10,167 bases of DNA from the NCBI GenBank assembly GCA_023259575.1, contig JALRHN010000073.1:1-10167 (forward strand), written 5' to 3'. Within the stretch, counting starts at the first letter, position 1. Each line of letters opens with the position of its first letter. This document shows, piece after piece, positions 1-8,000 of this stretch. The stretch is from Candidatus Kapaibacterium sp. GTDB taxonomy: Bacteria > Bacteroidota > Ignavibacteria > Kapaibacteriales > UBA961. Both the position numbers and the translations under genes were made by a program. A model generated the notes under the pieces. It was given only the letters and a program-made list of their open reading frames with translations. It ran no database searches and was not told where the DNA came from.

Positions 1-206
1 GGATTATCTGTCCAAATAAATGTAATGGTGTTAACAGCATGTTTTGCAATAGGTTTAGGAGCTTCTGTTAAGTCTACACTAAAGGAATACTGCAGAATAT
101 CAAAAGGTTGTTTGGTATAATATACCGGACTAGATATTCTTTGCTGAGCAATGATATTAAAACAGCTATATAATAGTACAATGATAACCAGTAATGTATG
201 AGTCAT
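1..206 (-). CDS. Secreted protein, N-terminal fragment (possible M1-family metallopeptidase)
   Basis: An open frame on the minus strand begins with ATG at 206-204 and runs off the left edge after 68 codons without a stop. The first 20 or so residues are a clear export signal: a short polar start, a hydrophobic core (LLVIIVLL), then IIA-QQ as a plausible signal peptidase site. The mature start contains PFDILQYSFSVDL followed by a stretch ending NTITFIWTDN. This resembles the first beta strands of M1-family zinc aminopeptidases, which often begin with a 'DVLHYDLDL' pattern, but the catalytic domain lies outside the window, so the family call is an inference from a short stretch. The preceding minus-strand bases carry only a weak purine run (GAAAG) very close to the ATG. 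The gene diverges from the acyltransferase gene. That it is coding is fairly sure; its function is not. Confidence 0.6.
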   Translation of the reverse strand, partial: MTHTLLVIIVLLYSCFNIIAQQRISSPVYYTKQPFDILQYSFSVDLTEAPKPIAKHAVNTITFIWTDN

Positions 207-333
207 ATCTTTCAGCGGTATTAATGAGATAATAATGTACAAAGATAGGAAGTGTGATTGATATACATATTTCTATTATTAGCAATTCATAAAATATCTT
301 ATACTGAATCTTAATAGTTAGGTAAAATGTGAT

Positions 334-373
334 AGTATAATTTGACGATGCATAAAGATTCTACAATTATACT
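334..373. promoter_or_regulatory. Inverted repeat with candidate -10 element upstream of the acyltransferase gene
   Basis: The region 207-384 separates two divergent genes and holds no reading frame I would defend. Within it AGTATAATT (334-342) and its exact reverse complement AATTATACT (365-373) form a 9-bp perfect inverted repeat, with arm centres 31 bp apart. The left arm contains TATAAT (336-341), a perfect -10 hexamer that would place a plus-strand start near 348 and leave a leader of about 37 nt before the ATG at 385. The right arm contains TATAAT on the minus strand, facing the divergent gene. No good -35 hexamer sits at 17 bp from either one. The repeat could be an operator, overlapping divergent promoters, or chance in AT-rich DNA. 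Confidence 0.35.
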
Positions 374-384
374 TTACAATTACC

Positions 385-2220
385 ATGAACGATAGTAAAC
401 ATCATTCACCGTTTTCTCTCTATCCTACTTTTAAAAAAGATAATGTATTCAATCATTTTATATACCCATGTGTATCATTAGCCGAAAAAGTTATTGGCAT
501 GCGTTCTTTGGATTTATTATATCAAAAGATTAAACAAAAATCAAAAGATTCAGCTGATTTTTACCAAACAATTCTAGAAGAAATGAATTGTTCACTTGAA
601 GTAAAAAATTTAGAAAATATTCCTCAATCAGGTGGAGCAATTATCGTTGGAAATCATCCTTTAGGAGGAATCGAAGGTATTGCAATGGGAGAAATTCTAC
701 ACAGAGTAAGACCAGATATCAAGATTATGGCAAATTACTTATTAGGAAGAATTCCTGAATTTCATGAAACAATGATATTTGTTGATCCATTTGGTACTAA
801 AGATTCCCAAAAAGCAAATTTAAAGGGTCTAAAAGAAGCCATTCAATGGGTGAAGAATGGTGGTATATTAGGAATTTTTCCTGCTGGAGAAGTCTCTCAC
901 TATCAATCTGAATTCGGAGCAATCGTCGACCCCGAATGGAGCACAACTGTAGCTCGTATCGCTAATATTACTAAAGCTCCTATAATTCCAATGTTTACAA
1001 AAGGTCATAATTCAACACTATTCCAAATTGCTGGCCTAATTCATCCTCGATTTAGAACACTTTTATTACCAAAAGAACTGTTAGAATTACAAGGTAGTTC
1101 AATTCATATTTCATTTGGTAAATCAATTTCTTCGAAAACCATTGCTTCTTTTCATTCTGATGAAGAAGCAACAACATATTGTAGACAAAGGACTTATCTT
1201 ATAGAGCATCAACAAAATGATGATCTTGTAAATGATATCTCTACATATGTAGATATCGAACAATCATTCGATACTTCAAAATTAAAAGAAGAATTAGATA
1301 ATTTACCTAAGAATCAATGTTTATTGGAATCTGGAGAATATCAAGTTTGGTATTCACAGGCGGATCAGACGCCAACTATATTGAGAGAAATTGGTAGGCT
1401 TAGAGAAATAACATTTAGAGCAGCTGGTGAAGGGACAGGATTACAGAGTGATTTAGATATATATGATGCAGACTACACACATTTATTTATATGGCATTCT
1501 TCCCAACAAATTGTTGGTGCATATAGAATTGGACAAACCGATATATTATTACCTAAATATGGAAAGAAGGGATTATATACATCAACATTATTTAAGTTTA
1601 AAAAGAAATTTCTTCAACACATTTCCCCTGCATTGGAATTAGGACGAGCATTTGTACGCATTGAATTTCAAAAATCTTATCAGCCATTATTATTATTATG
1701 GAAAGGAATAGGAGCTTTCATTGTAGCTAATCCTAGATATAGATTTTTATTTGGCGGTGTAAGTATAAGTAATGAATATACTCCCCTTTCAAAGCAGTTA
1801 ATGATTACACACCTTCGTACATTTGCTTTTAATAAAGAGATTGCCCAGTTTGTTAAACCCAGAGATAAATATAAAACAAAGAATATTCGATCTATTTATG
1901 CAAAGCTCATGTTACGTGATATAATGTCAGAGAATTTAGATTCTATAAATTCATTATTAATGCAAATTGAATCTGATGGTAAAGGAATACCAGTACTTAT
2001 AAGGCAATATTTAAAACTTAATGGTAAAATGATAGGATTTAATAGAGACAGAAAATTTGGGAATGTAATAGATGGGCTCATTTTTGTGGATTTACTTAAA
2101 ACAGACCCGCTCATTTTAGCAAGATATTTTGGAGATGAAGGTCTTGAATCATATTTAACATATCAATATGCACATAAGACTGAAGATAATGTTAATGAAA
2201 AGGAATTGATTAGTATATAA
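385..2220 (+). CDS. OlsF-like bifunctional acyltransferase (PlsC-type O-acyltransferase fused to GNAT/OlsB-type N-acyltransferase)
   Basis: This 611-residue protein joins two acyltransferases. Residues about 70-280 are a PlsC/glycerolipid-type domain: NHPLGGIEG at 90-98 (catalytic His91), FPAGEVS at 165-171 and PIIPMFTKG around 199-207. Residues about 315-480 match the OlsB/hemolysin-like N-acyltransferase fold, with LREITFRAAGEGTG at 339-352, a strand IVGAYRIG at 376-383, and ELGRAFVRIEFQKSY at 418-432. The tail (about 520-590: GIPVLIRQYLKLNG, then DGLIFVDL) is the usual C-terminus of these fusions. In the OlsF family the GNAT half N-acylates an amino acid (ornithine, or glycine in some Bacteroidota) with a 3-hydroxy fatty acid, and the PlsC half adds a second acyl chain, giving a phosphorus-free membrane aminolipid. 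The substrate cannot be told from sequence. Glu97 stands where relatives usually have Asp. The ATG at 385 has no Shine-Dalgarno motif; an in-frame stop lies at 343-345 and the next Met is residue 39. There is no clear terminator before the peroxiredoxin gene. Confidence 0.85.
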   Translation: MNDSKHHSPFSLYPTFKKDNVFNHFIYPCVSLAEKVIGMRSLDLLYQKIKQKSKDSADFYQTILEEMNCSLEVKNLENIPQSGGAIIVGNHPLGGIEGIAMGEILHRVRPDIKIMANYLLGRIPEFHETMIFVDPFGTKDSQKANLKGLKEAIQWVKNGGILGIFPAGEVSHYQSEFGAIVDPEWSTTVARIANITKAPIIPMFTKGHNSTLFQIAGLIHPRFRTLLLPKELLELQGSSIHISFGKSISSKTIASFHSDEEATTYCRQRTYLIEHQQNDDLVNDISTYVDIEQSFDTSKLKEELDNLPKNQCLLESGEYQVWYSQADQTPTILREIGRLREITFRAAGEGTGLQSDLDIYDADYTHLFIWHSSQQIVGAYRIGQTDILLPKYGKKGLYTSTLFKFKKKFLQHISPALELGRAFVRIEFQKSYQPLLLLWKGIGAFIVANPRYRFLFGGVSISNEYTPLSKQLMITHLRTFAFNKEIAQFVKPRDKYKTKNIRSIYAKLMLRDIMSENLDSINSLLMQIESDGKGIPVLIRQYLKLNGKMIGFNRDRKFGNVIDGLIFVDLLKTDPLILARYFGDEGLESYLTYQYAHKTEDNVNEKELISI

Positions 2221-2293
2221 TTTTTAGTAAACAATGATGTGCATCTATGATATGAACTTTGTATTTTTGCCAAGTATATTTTATTAAATTATT

Positions 2294-2297
2294 GGAG
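2294..2297 (+). promoter_or_regulatory. Shine-Dalgarno motif that fixes the peroxiredoxin start
   Basis: GGAG at 2294-2297 lies six bases before the ATG at 2304. The frame is open further upstream to a TTG at 2259, but that would add 15 residues with no ribosome-binding motif and no counterpart in peroxiredoxins, which start directly with a short lead into xxAPDFTL. A TATTTTTG at 2262-2269 fits the Bacteroidota -7 pattern TAnnTTTG and, if used, would start the mRNA downstream of that TTG. Confidence 0.6.
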
Positions 2298-2303
2298 ATT
2301 AAC

Positions 2304-2774
2304 ATGTCTTTATCAGTAGGAACAATAGCACCAGATTTTACATTGGTAGATAATACTCTTACAAGTCATACATTAAGTTCATATAAAGGTGAAAACATAA
2401 TATTAGCCTTTTTTCCTGCTTCATTTACTGGGGTATGCGAAAAGGAATTATGTACATTTAGAGATAATATGTCCAAGCTATCGGCAGCACATGCAAAAGT
2501 TTTTGGAATAAGTGTAGATTTACCATTCAGCGCGCAAGCATTTGCCCAAAAAAACAATTTGAATTTTCCGATCTTAGCCGATTTTAATCGTGTTGCAACA
2601 AATGCTTATGATGTATTATTTAAAGATCTAGCTAATATTCCAGGAATGGATGTTTCTGCAAGAGCAGTATACTTAATTAATAAAGATGGTATTATAACTT
2701 ATGTAGAAGTAACTGCAAATCCTGGTGTAGAGCCAGATTATGATGCCTTAATTGCTGCTACTGAAGCAGCTTAA
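2304..2774 (+). CDS. Peroxiredoxin, Bcp/PrxQ-AhpE-like
   Basis: A 156-residue cytosolic protein of the AhpC/TSA thioredoxin-fold superfamily, which reduces hydrogen peroxide and organic hydroperoxides through an active-site cysteine. The N-terminus has the usual APDFTL (9-14). The active site is FFPASFTGVCEKELCTFRD, fitting the PxxxTxxC peroxidatic motif with Cys45. Cys50 sits five residues later, the spacing of the resolving cysteine in Bcp/PrxQ proteins, so an intramolecular disulfide reduced by thioredoxin is likely. VFGISVD around 74-80 and the VEPDYDAL tail fit the family. The protein carries no signal peptide. It follows the acyltransferase gene by 83 bp without a visible terminator, so it may be partly co-transcribed, and it is closed by a strong stem-loop. 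The following gene encodes a thioredoxin-like protein. Subfamily assignment (Bcp versus AhpE) is less certain than the peroxiredoxin call. Confidence 0.92.
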   Translation: MSLSVGTIAPDFTLVDNTLTSHTLSSYKGENIILAFFPASFTGVCEKELCTFRDNMSKLSAAHAKVFGISVDLPFSAQAFAQKNNLNFPILADFNRVATNAYDVLFKDLANIPGMDVSARAVYLINKDGIITYVEVTANPGVEPDYDALIAATEAA

Positions 2775-2789
2775 GTATTGTAAAAATGT

Positions 2790-2830
2790 AGAACCCCAAC
2801 ACGTTATAACAATTATACTGTTGGGGTTTT
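2790..2830 (+). terminator. Stem-loop terminator after the peroxiredoxin gene
   Basis: AACCCCAACA (2792-2801) pairs perfectly over 10 bp with TGTTGGGGTT (2819-2828) around a 17-nt loop, beginning 17 bp after the peroxiredoxin stop. The T-run is short (2827-2830, partly inside the stem), so termination may be incomplete and allow read-through into the thioredoxin-like gene. Confidence 0.7.
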
Positions 2831-2864
2831 GTATGTTTATATATTATCTATTTATGAGCTAACT

Positions 2865-3410
2865 ATGAAACTCTTATATATATGTCTAATCACTTGCCTT
2901 GGGCTATGCCAAATATCTTGCGAAAAATCAAAAGATGAAAAACCACAAGAGCAAAATAATATCCAAGAGAAAGTCAATACAGAAAATCCTGCTCCAAATT
3001 TTACTATGCAATCTGTTGATGGATCAGCTATTTCTCTTAGCCAATTTAAAGGAAAAGTTGTTTTGATTGATTTTTGGGCTACTTGGTGTCCTCCATGTGT
3101 AAAATCAATTCCAGAAGTGAAGAATTTATGGAAAAAATATAAAGATAAAGGTCTTGTAATATTAGGAGTTTCCCTTGATAAAGATATGCAAGCATGGCAT
3201 ACATATATTAAGAATAATGATATGAATTGGTATCAAGTTGCTGAGGGTAAATTTTGGGAGAATGAAGCAGCAATGTTGTACGGAGTTGAATCAATACCAA
3301 ATGTATGCATAATTGATCAAAAGGGAAATATTGTAGCCCAAGGATTAAATCCGATGGGACAAGCTGAAGAAATTGAAAATACAGTTTCTACCCTTTTAGA
3401 GAACAAATAA
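2865..3410 (+). CDS. TlpA/ResA-like thioredoxin-fold lipoprotein
   Basis: A 181-residue thiol-disulfide oxidoreductase of the TlpA/ResA family, acting outside the cytoplasm, probably reducing disulfides in exported proteins or apocytochromes. The N-terminus is a signal peptide (MKLLYICLIT...) ending in a probable lipid-anchoring Cys19 after QIS. The lipobox is loose, with Gln at -3. A charged, Gln/Asn/Glu-rich linker runs to about residue 41. The redoxin domain follows: PAPNF (42-46), then FWATWCPPC with catalytic Cys75 and Cys78, and the cis-proline loop in GVESIPNV. I chose ATG 2865 because it places the signal peptide at the N-terminus. The longer frame starts at a TTG (2829) lying inside the preceding terminator stem and would add 12 residues. 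No Shine-Dalgarno motif is visible, so the message may be near-leaderless or depend on read-through. Specific partner unknown. Confidence 0.87.
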   Translation: MKLLYICLITCLGLCQISCEKSKDEKPQEQNNIQEKVNTENPAPNFTMQSVDGSAISLSQFKGKVVLIDFWATWCPPCVKSIPEVKNLWKKYKDKGLVILGVSLDKDMQAWHTYIKNNDMNWYQVAEGKFWENEAAMLYGVESIPNVCIIDQKGNIVAQGLNPMGQAEEIENTVSTLLENK

Positions 3411-3430
3411 TATACCCAAAACGGTATATT
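3409..3430 (+). terminator. AT-rich stem-loop after the thioredoxin-like gene
   Basis: AATATACC (3409-3416) pairs over 8 bp with GGTATATT (3423-3430) around a 6-nt loop, starting within the TAA stop codon. A T-run comes only later (3442-3447), so this is a weak terminator at best. The right arm also contains TATATTTG (3425-3432), a match to the Bacteroidota -7 promoter pattern TAnnTTTG, and the hairpin may simply overlap the lpdA promoter region. Confidence 0.35.
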
Positions 3431-3474
3431 TGCAGAATATATTTTTTGATGAATCTATTTACTGACATTATATA

Positions 3475-3480
3475 AGGATG
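3475..3480 (+). promoter_or_regulatory. Ribosome binding site of lpdA
   Basis: AGGATG at 3475-3480 lies eight bases before the ATG at 3489, good spacing for a Shine-Dalgarno site, and supports that start. Confidence 0.6.
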
Positions 3481-3488
3481 TTCATCTC

Positions 3489-4895
3489 ATGGCAACACAT
3501 GAATGTGACCTCGTGGTAGTTGGAAGTGGTCCGGGTGGTTATGTAGCAGCAATTCGTGCATCACAACTAGGATTAAAGACAATTTGTATTGAACGTGATA
3601 AATTAGGCGGAGTATGTTTAAATGTAGGATGCATTCCTAGTAAAGCGCTTTTGAAAAATGCACAATACATGAATTTCTTTAAGCATGCTTCAGATTATGG
3701 ATTTCATATTGAAAAAATGAGCGTAGATTTTTCAAGAGCTATTTCTAGAAGTAGAGAAGTAGCAGATAAAATGTCTAATGGCGTTTCATTTTTATTTAAA
3801 AAGAATAAAGTAGAACGATTACATGGTCATGGCACTGTTTTGTCTGGCCAAAAGGTAGAAGTAAGAGATCCTAATTCTGGTGCAATTACAGATACAATAT
3901 CTTGTAAAAATGTGATTATTGCTACTGGTGCTCGTACAAGAATGTTCCCTTTTATCGAAGTAGATCACAAACATGTTTGGACTTCTACCGATGCTATTTT
4001 TCAACAAGAAGCACCGTCCTCATTGATAGTTATTGGTGCAGGTGCAATTGGAGTTGAATTAGCATATTTCTATAATGCTTATGGAACCAAGGTTACCATT
4101 ATAGAAATGATGAAGAATATAGTTCCCGTTGAAGATATTGATGTTTCTAAAGAATTAGAAAAAAGTTTCAAAAAACAAGGAATGACTTTATTAACTGAAA
4201 CTAAAGTAATTTCTGCAAAACCTACTGCAACAGGTGTTGAAGTATTGGTTGAGAAAAAAGATGGATCTAGAGAAACCTTAATTGCAGATCGTGCTTTAAA
4301 TGCTGTTGGTGTACAAGGTAATATTGAAAATATTGGACTAGAACAATTAGGTATTGCAATGGATAGAGGCTGGATAGTTGTAGATAAATATCTTAGAACA
4401 AATATCCCGAATGTATATGCAATAGGTGATGTTGCAGGACCACCATGGCTTGCACATAAAGCCTCCGCTGAAGGTATAGTTTGTGCAGAGTTTATTGCAG
4501 GACATGAAACTCCAGGTGTTGATTATAAAAATATACCTGGTTGTACATATTGTAATCCACAAGTTGCTAGCCTTGGATTAACAGAAGCTAAAGCCAAAGA
4601 AGCTGGTTATGATATTAAAGTTGGTAAATTTCCTTTTACAGCAAGTGGCAAAGCGCATGGAATTGGAGAAACAACCGGCTTTGTAAAATTGGTTTTTGAT
4701 GCCAAATATGGAGAATTACTTGGCGCTCATATGATTGGACAAGATGTTACAGAAATGATTGCTGAACTTGGTTTAGCTAGAACTCTTGAAGCAACTGGCC
4801 CAACAATTTTCCGAACCATTCATGCTCATCCAACACTTTCTGAAGCTGTGATGGAAGCTGCTGCTGGCGCTTGGGGCGAAGCAGTGAATTTCTAA
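3489..4895 (+). CDS. lpdA: Dihydrolipoyl dehydrogenase (E3)
   Basis: This 468-residue flavoprotein reoxidises dihydrolipoamide on the E2 subunits of pyruvate and 2-oxoglutarate dehydrogenases, and the H protein of glycine cleavage, passing electrons to NAD+. All family landmarks are present: FAD-binding GSGPGG (12-17), the redox disulfide in GGVCLNVGCIPSK (Cys43 and Cys48), ATG at 145-147, the NAD-binding GAGAIGVE (183-190), the second FAD motif AIGDVAG (311-317), and the C-terminal His447/Glu452 pair in HPTLSE that serves as catalytic base. Length is normal for a plain E3, with no fused lipoyl domain. It stands alone: no E1 or E2 gene is adjacent, so one E3 probably serves several complexes. 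A good intrinsic terminator ends the unit. Its position after a peroxiredoxin and a thioredoxin-like gene may be functional or accidental. Confidence 0.97.
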   Translation: MATHECDLVVVGSGPGGYVAAIRASQLGLKTICIERDKLGGVCLNVGCIPSKALLKNAQYMNFFKHASDYGFHIEKMSVDFSRAISRSREVADKMSNGVSFLFKKNKVERLHGHGTVLSGQKVEVRDPNSGAITDTISCKNVIIATGARTRMFPFIEVDHKHVWTSTDAIFQQEAPSSLIVIGAGAIGVELAYFYNAYGTKVTIIEMMKNIVPVEDIDVSKELEKSFKKQGMTLLTETKVISAKPTATGVEVLVEKKDGSRETLIADRALNAVGVQGNIENIGLEQLGIAMDRGWIVVDKYLRTNIPNVYAIGDVAGPPWLAHKASAEGIVCAEFIAGHETPGVDYKNIPGCTYCNPQVASLGLTEAKAKEAGYDIKVGKFPFTASGKAHGIGETTGFVKLVFDAKYGELLGAHMIGQDVTEMIAELGLARTLEATGPTIFRTIHAHPTLSEAVMEAAAGAWGEAVNF

Positions 4896-4917
4896 TTGAT
4901 ATATCTCTTTTTTAGCA

Positions 4918-4946
4918 AGGTGTCTGAAATTCAGGCACCTTTTTTT
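4918..4946 (+). terminator. Intrinsic terminator of lpdA
   Basis: AGGTGTCTG and CAGGCACCT form a 9-bp stem (one G-T pair) around AAATT at 4918-4940, followed by a run of T to 4946, 22 bp after the lpdA stop codon. This is a textbook rho-independent terminator. Confidence 0.85.
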
Positions 4947-5012
4947 ATATGATATCATGCATATGTATTATGTTTATCCCATTAATTGAAACTTCTCTCA
5001 TATATTCATTGT

Positions 5013-5016
5013 GGGG
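5013..5016 (+). promoter_or_regulatory. Shine-Dalgarno-like motif that favours ATG 5022 for the nuclease-helicase
   Basis: GGGG (within GTGGGG) ends five bases before ATG 5022. The frame is open back to a TTG at 4986, which has no ribosome-binding motif and would add only 12 residues of no evident role. Confidence 0.45.
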
Positions 5017-5021
5017 TAAAG

Positions 5022-8000
5022 ATGAATAAACAATATGCTCAGAATCTTACCATTCAATCCTTGATTGAGTCAATTCCATCAATTCCTTCTGATATTACAA
5101 GTGAACAAAGGGCATCTTTTATTTATTCTTTACAAGATCTTGTTCATCATGCACTTAGCATACTTTTGAAAGATGAATTACAGTTATTTGCATCTGTCTA
5201 TGCAAGTTGGACATTTCTTATCCAGAAATACCCTCAATTCTCATCTGCAAAAAAGATATATGGACAATTAAAATCGCTCATAAAACAACAGATATATGAT
5301 GATGAAATGCTGAACTTGGCTATTGAATACGTGACCTCAATATTGCATATTCTTCAAGGTAATATTGTTCAATCTGTTGCAATGATGAACATAGACGAAG
5401 AGTTTAAGCAAATATATCAAGAGAATCAACTCGCTTTTTTTAGAGGTATAATCTTATCAATTGATAATACATCTCATCATAATGAACGAACAATCACAGA
5501 ACTTATCTGTGAAAATAATGATGGGCATATTATCACAATTGCTCTTTTTGATTCTCTAGCTACACAAAGTTTACAATTTTGGATAGGGGCAACTATCCAT
5601 TTATTCTCATTACATAAGAATCATCAAAAGGATCATTATTATTATAGCGGAAGTCAAACTTTAATGGTTCTCGAGCCAGATATCCTTGTAAGTGCTACAG
5701 AAATAGCAGAATGTGTCCAGCAAAATGCACCTAAAGGGATAGTTGCTGTTTATTTTTTAAAGAAATTTCTCAAAAAATCTTCATCAAAAGCAATGCTTTC
5801 TGGGACAATCATCGGCAATTGGCTTGATGAATTGCTTGCTAAATCAGTACCAGATTCAATCTCTAGTATTTATTATAAGTCATTACAATACAAACCATTA
5901 CAAACTTTATCTATCATTAATAATGAACAGGAATCACAGGATTTATTGAAAGAGATTGAAGATCTTGCTGTGATTATGCAAGAGCAGAAACAATTAATTT
6001 CTGCTGATTTTATAACTACAGAAGCTGCTTTTCTATCTCCTGCTTTTGGATTAAATGGAAGATTGGATATCCTGTTAGAATATCAAAATGACCCATTACA
6101 CAAAACAATTGTAGAGCTAAAATCAGGCAGAACCCCGTCTGCAGAGCATAGCGTTATGTATGACAATCATTTTGTTATAAAAACAGGTGCATGGCCCAAT
6201 CATACTGCCCAAGTAGCATGTTATAATTTACTATTAGATGCAGCTTTTCCAGGAAGGAGTGGAGATAGTCGATTATTATATGCTAAAGCAAGTAATTTTC
6301 CATTAAGAAATGTACCCAATATTTTCCCAGCAAAGAGAGATGTCTTATCTATAAGAAATAGCATCATTGCAATTGAACATTCAATTATGCACAGAAAATT
6401 TCAAGCATTTGAACATATGTTTCATACATCAACTATTGATTCATTACCTTCATTTATGCAGTACGATGCTGGAGTGTTAAGCAAACAGTATTTCTCATTA
6501 CAAAAAATAGAAACATTATATGTACTAGCATTAGTATCATTTATAATGAGAGAACACTTTGTAGCTAGAACTGGAACTCATTCAAAAAAAGGTTTTAGTT
6601 CTTTATGGCATGAACCATTGAATTTCAAACAAGAGTCTATGATGGCAATTGGCTATTTGACTTTAAAACTTAATGATTCTGTTTGGGAAACAATGCATCT
6701 TGAATTCACAAGAACGTCGCATTCTGCTGTGTTTACTTCCATTAGAGAAGGCGATACAGTGATTTTATATCCTCATAATCTAAAACCAGAATTAGGAGAG
6801 GCAGTTAAAGGATATCTTTATAAAGGTATTGTGAAATCTATTGATGATCATAGTATCAAACTGGGTATTAGAAATAAACAAGCAAGAATAGATCACTTAT
6901 CTACTGAAAATCAATTGTGGGCAATTGAACCAGATAATTCTAATGATTCACTATATACTGGATTATTTAGGTCTATAGGTGATTTTATTAGATGTAATTC
7001 TGAAAAAAAAGAATTAATTCTAGGAATAAAAAAGCCAGAAATGAAGGAATTTTCTTTGGAAAATATTCCGGACTATCTTCATGATTCACAAAGAGTTATT
7101 TATAAAAAGATATTGCAATCAAACGATTATTTTTTGGTTCAAGGTCCACCTGGAACTGGCAAAACTTCATCCCTCATTAAATCAATAGTTGAAACACTAT
7201 ATCATCAAACTGATGAGAGCATTTTATTAACAGCCTATACAAATCGTGCTGTAGACGAATTATGTTATATGTTAAACGGCGCTCAATTACCATATATAAG
7301 ATTAGGAAGTAAAGATTCAACCCATTTTCAAGAACAGACAGTATATTCAATTGTTGATGAATGTGGAATCGAAGGATTAAGAAATTCAATTCATATTAAT
7401 AGAATTTGTGTATCAACTGTTTCTTCTTTACAAACTCACAGTGAAATTTTTGATCTTAAAACATTTTCAACAGTCATTATTGATGAAGCTGCACAATTAC
7501 TAGAGCCTCAAGTTTTAGGAATAATATCAAAAGTAAAACGATTTATTATGATTGGCGATGAAAAGCAATTACCAGCAATTGTCCAGCAAGATGTAAGAGG
7601 CGCATTACTTAATAATCCATTATTAGACTCGATAGAATGTACAGATTTACGTTTATCGCTCTTTGAACGTTTGCTAATACTCTGTAAAAAAAATAGTTGG
7701 ACTCATGCATATGATATGCTTCATTATCAAGGTAGGATGCATCAAGATATCAATACATATATAAGTAAAGAATTTTATGATAATGCTTTATGTGTAATGA
7801 ATAGTAATCAATTGATTCAAGATGATGAATCCATTCTGCCATTATATAATCGAATTCATTGGATAGTTAGTGATACAGAAGGCATTCCAAAAATTCACCG
7901 AAAAGAAGCGGAAAAAGCTGTTGAATTAGCTATAGAGATGCTTGATAAAACTGCACAAAAGACAATCGACATAATAGGTATTATAGCTCCATTTAAAGCT

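Noticed and set aside
342..370. TTGACG (342-347) with AATTAT (365-370), 17 bp apart, as promoter of the acyltransferase gene
   Set aside because: The -10 matches only four of six positions and the leader would be about 8 nt. The TATAAT at 336-341 is a better -10, though it lacks a -35.
2221..2303. Terminator or small RNA between the acyltransferase and peroxiredoxin genes
   Set aside because: No stem of more than a few base pairs followed by a T-run is visible in these 83 bp; only a TATTTTTG promoter-like string and the ribosome-binding site stand out.
3446..3474. TTGATG (3446-3451) and TATATA (3469-3474), 17 bp apart, as a sigma70-like promoter of lpdA
   Set aside because: The start point would fall near 3481, downstream of the good AGGATG ribosome-binding motif at 3475-3480. 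Both cannot be right, and the ribosome-binding site is the stronger signal.
7177..7389. Short open frames opposite or within the large genes (for example 1896-2114, 4347-4562, 7177-7389, 8767-8979 and 9225-9482)
   Set aside because: They lie wholly inside genes with strong family motifs, have no ribosome-binding motifs I could find, and their translations show no recognisable domain.
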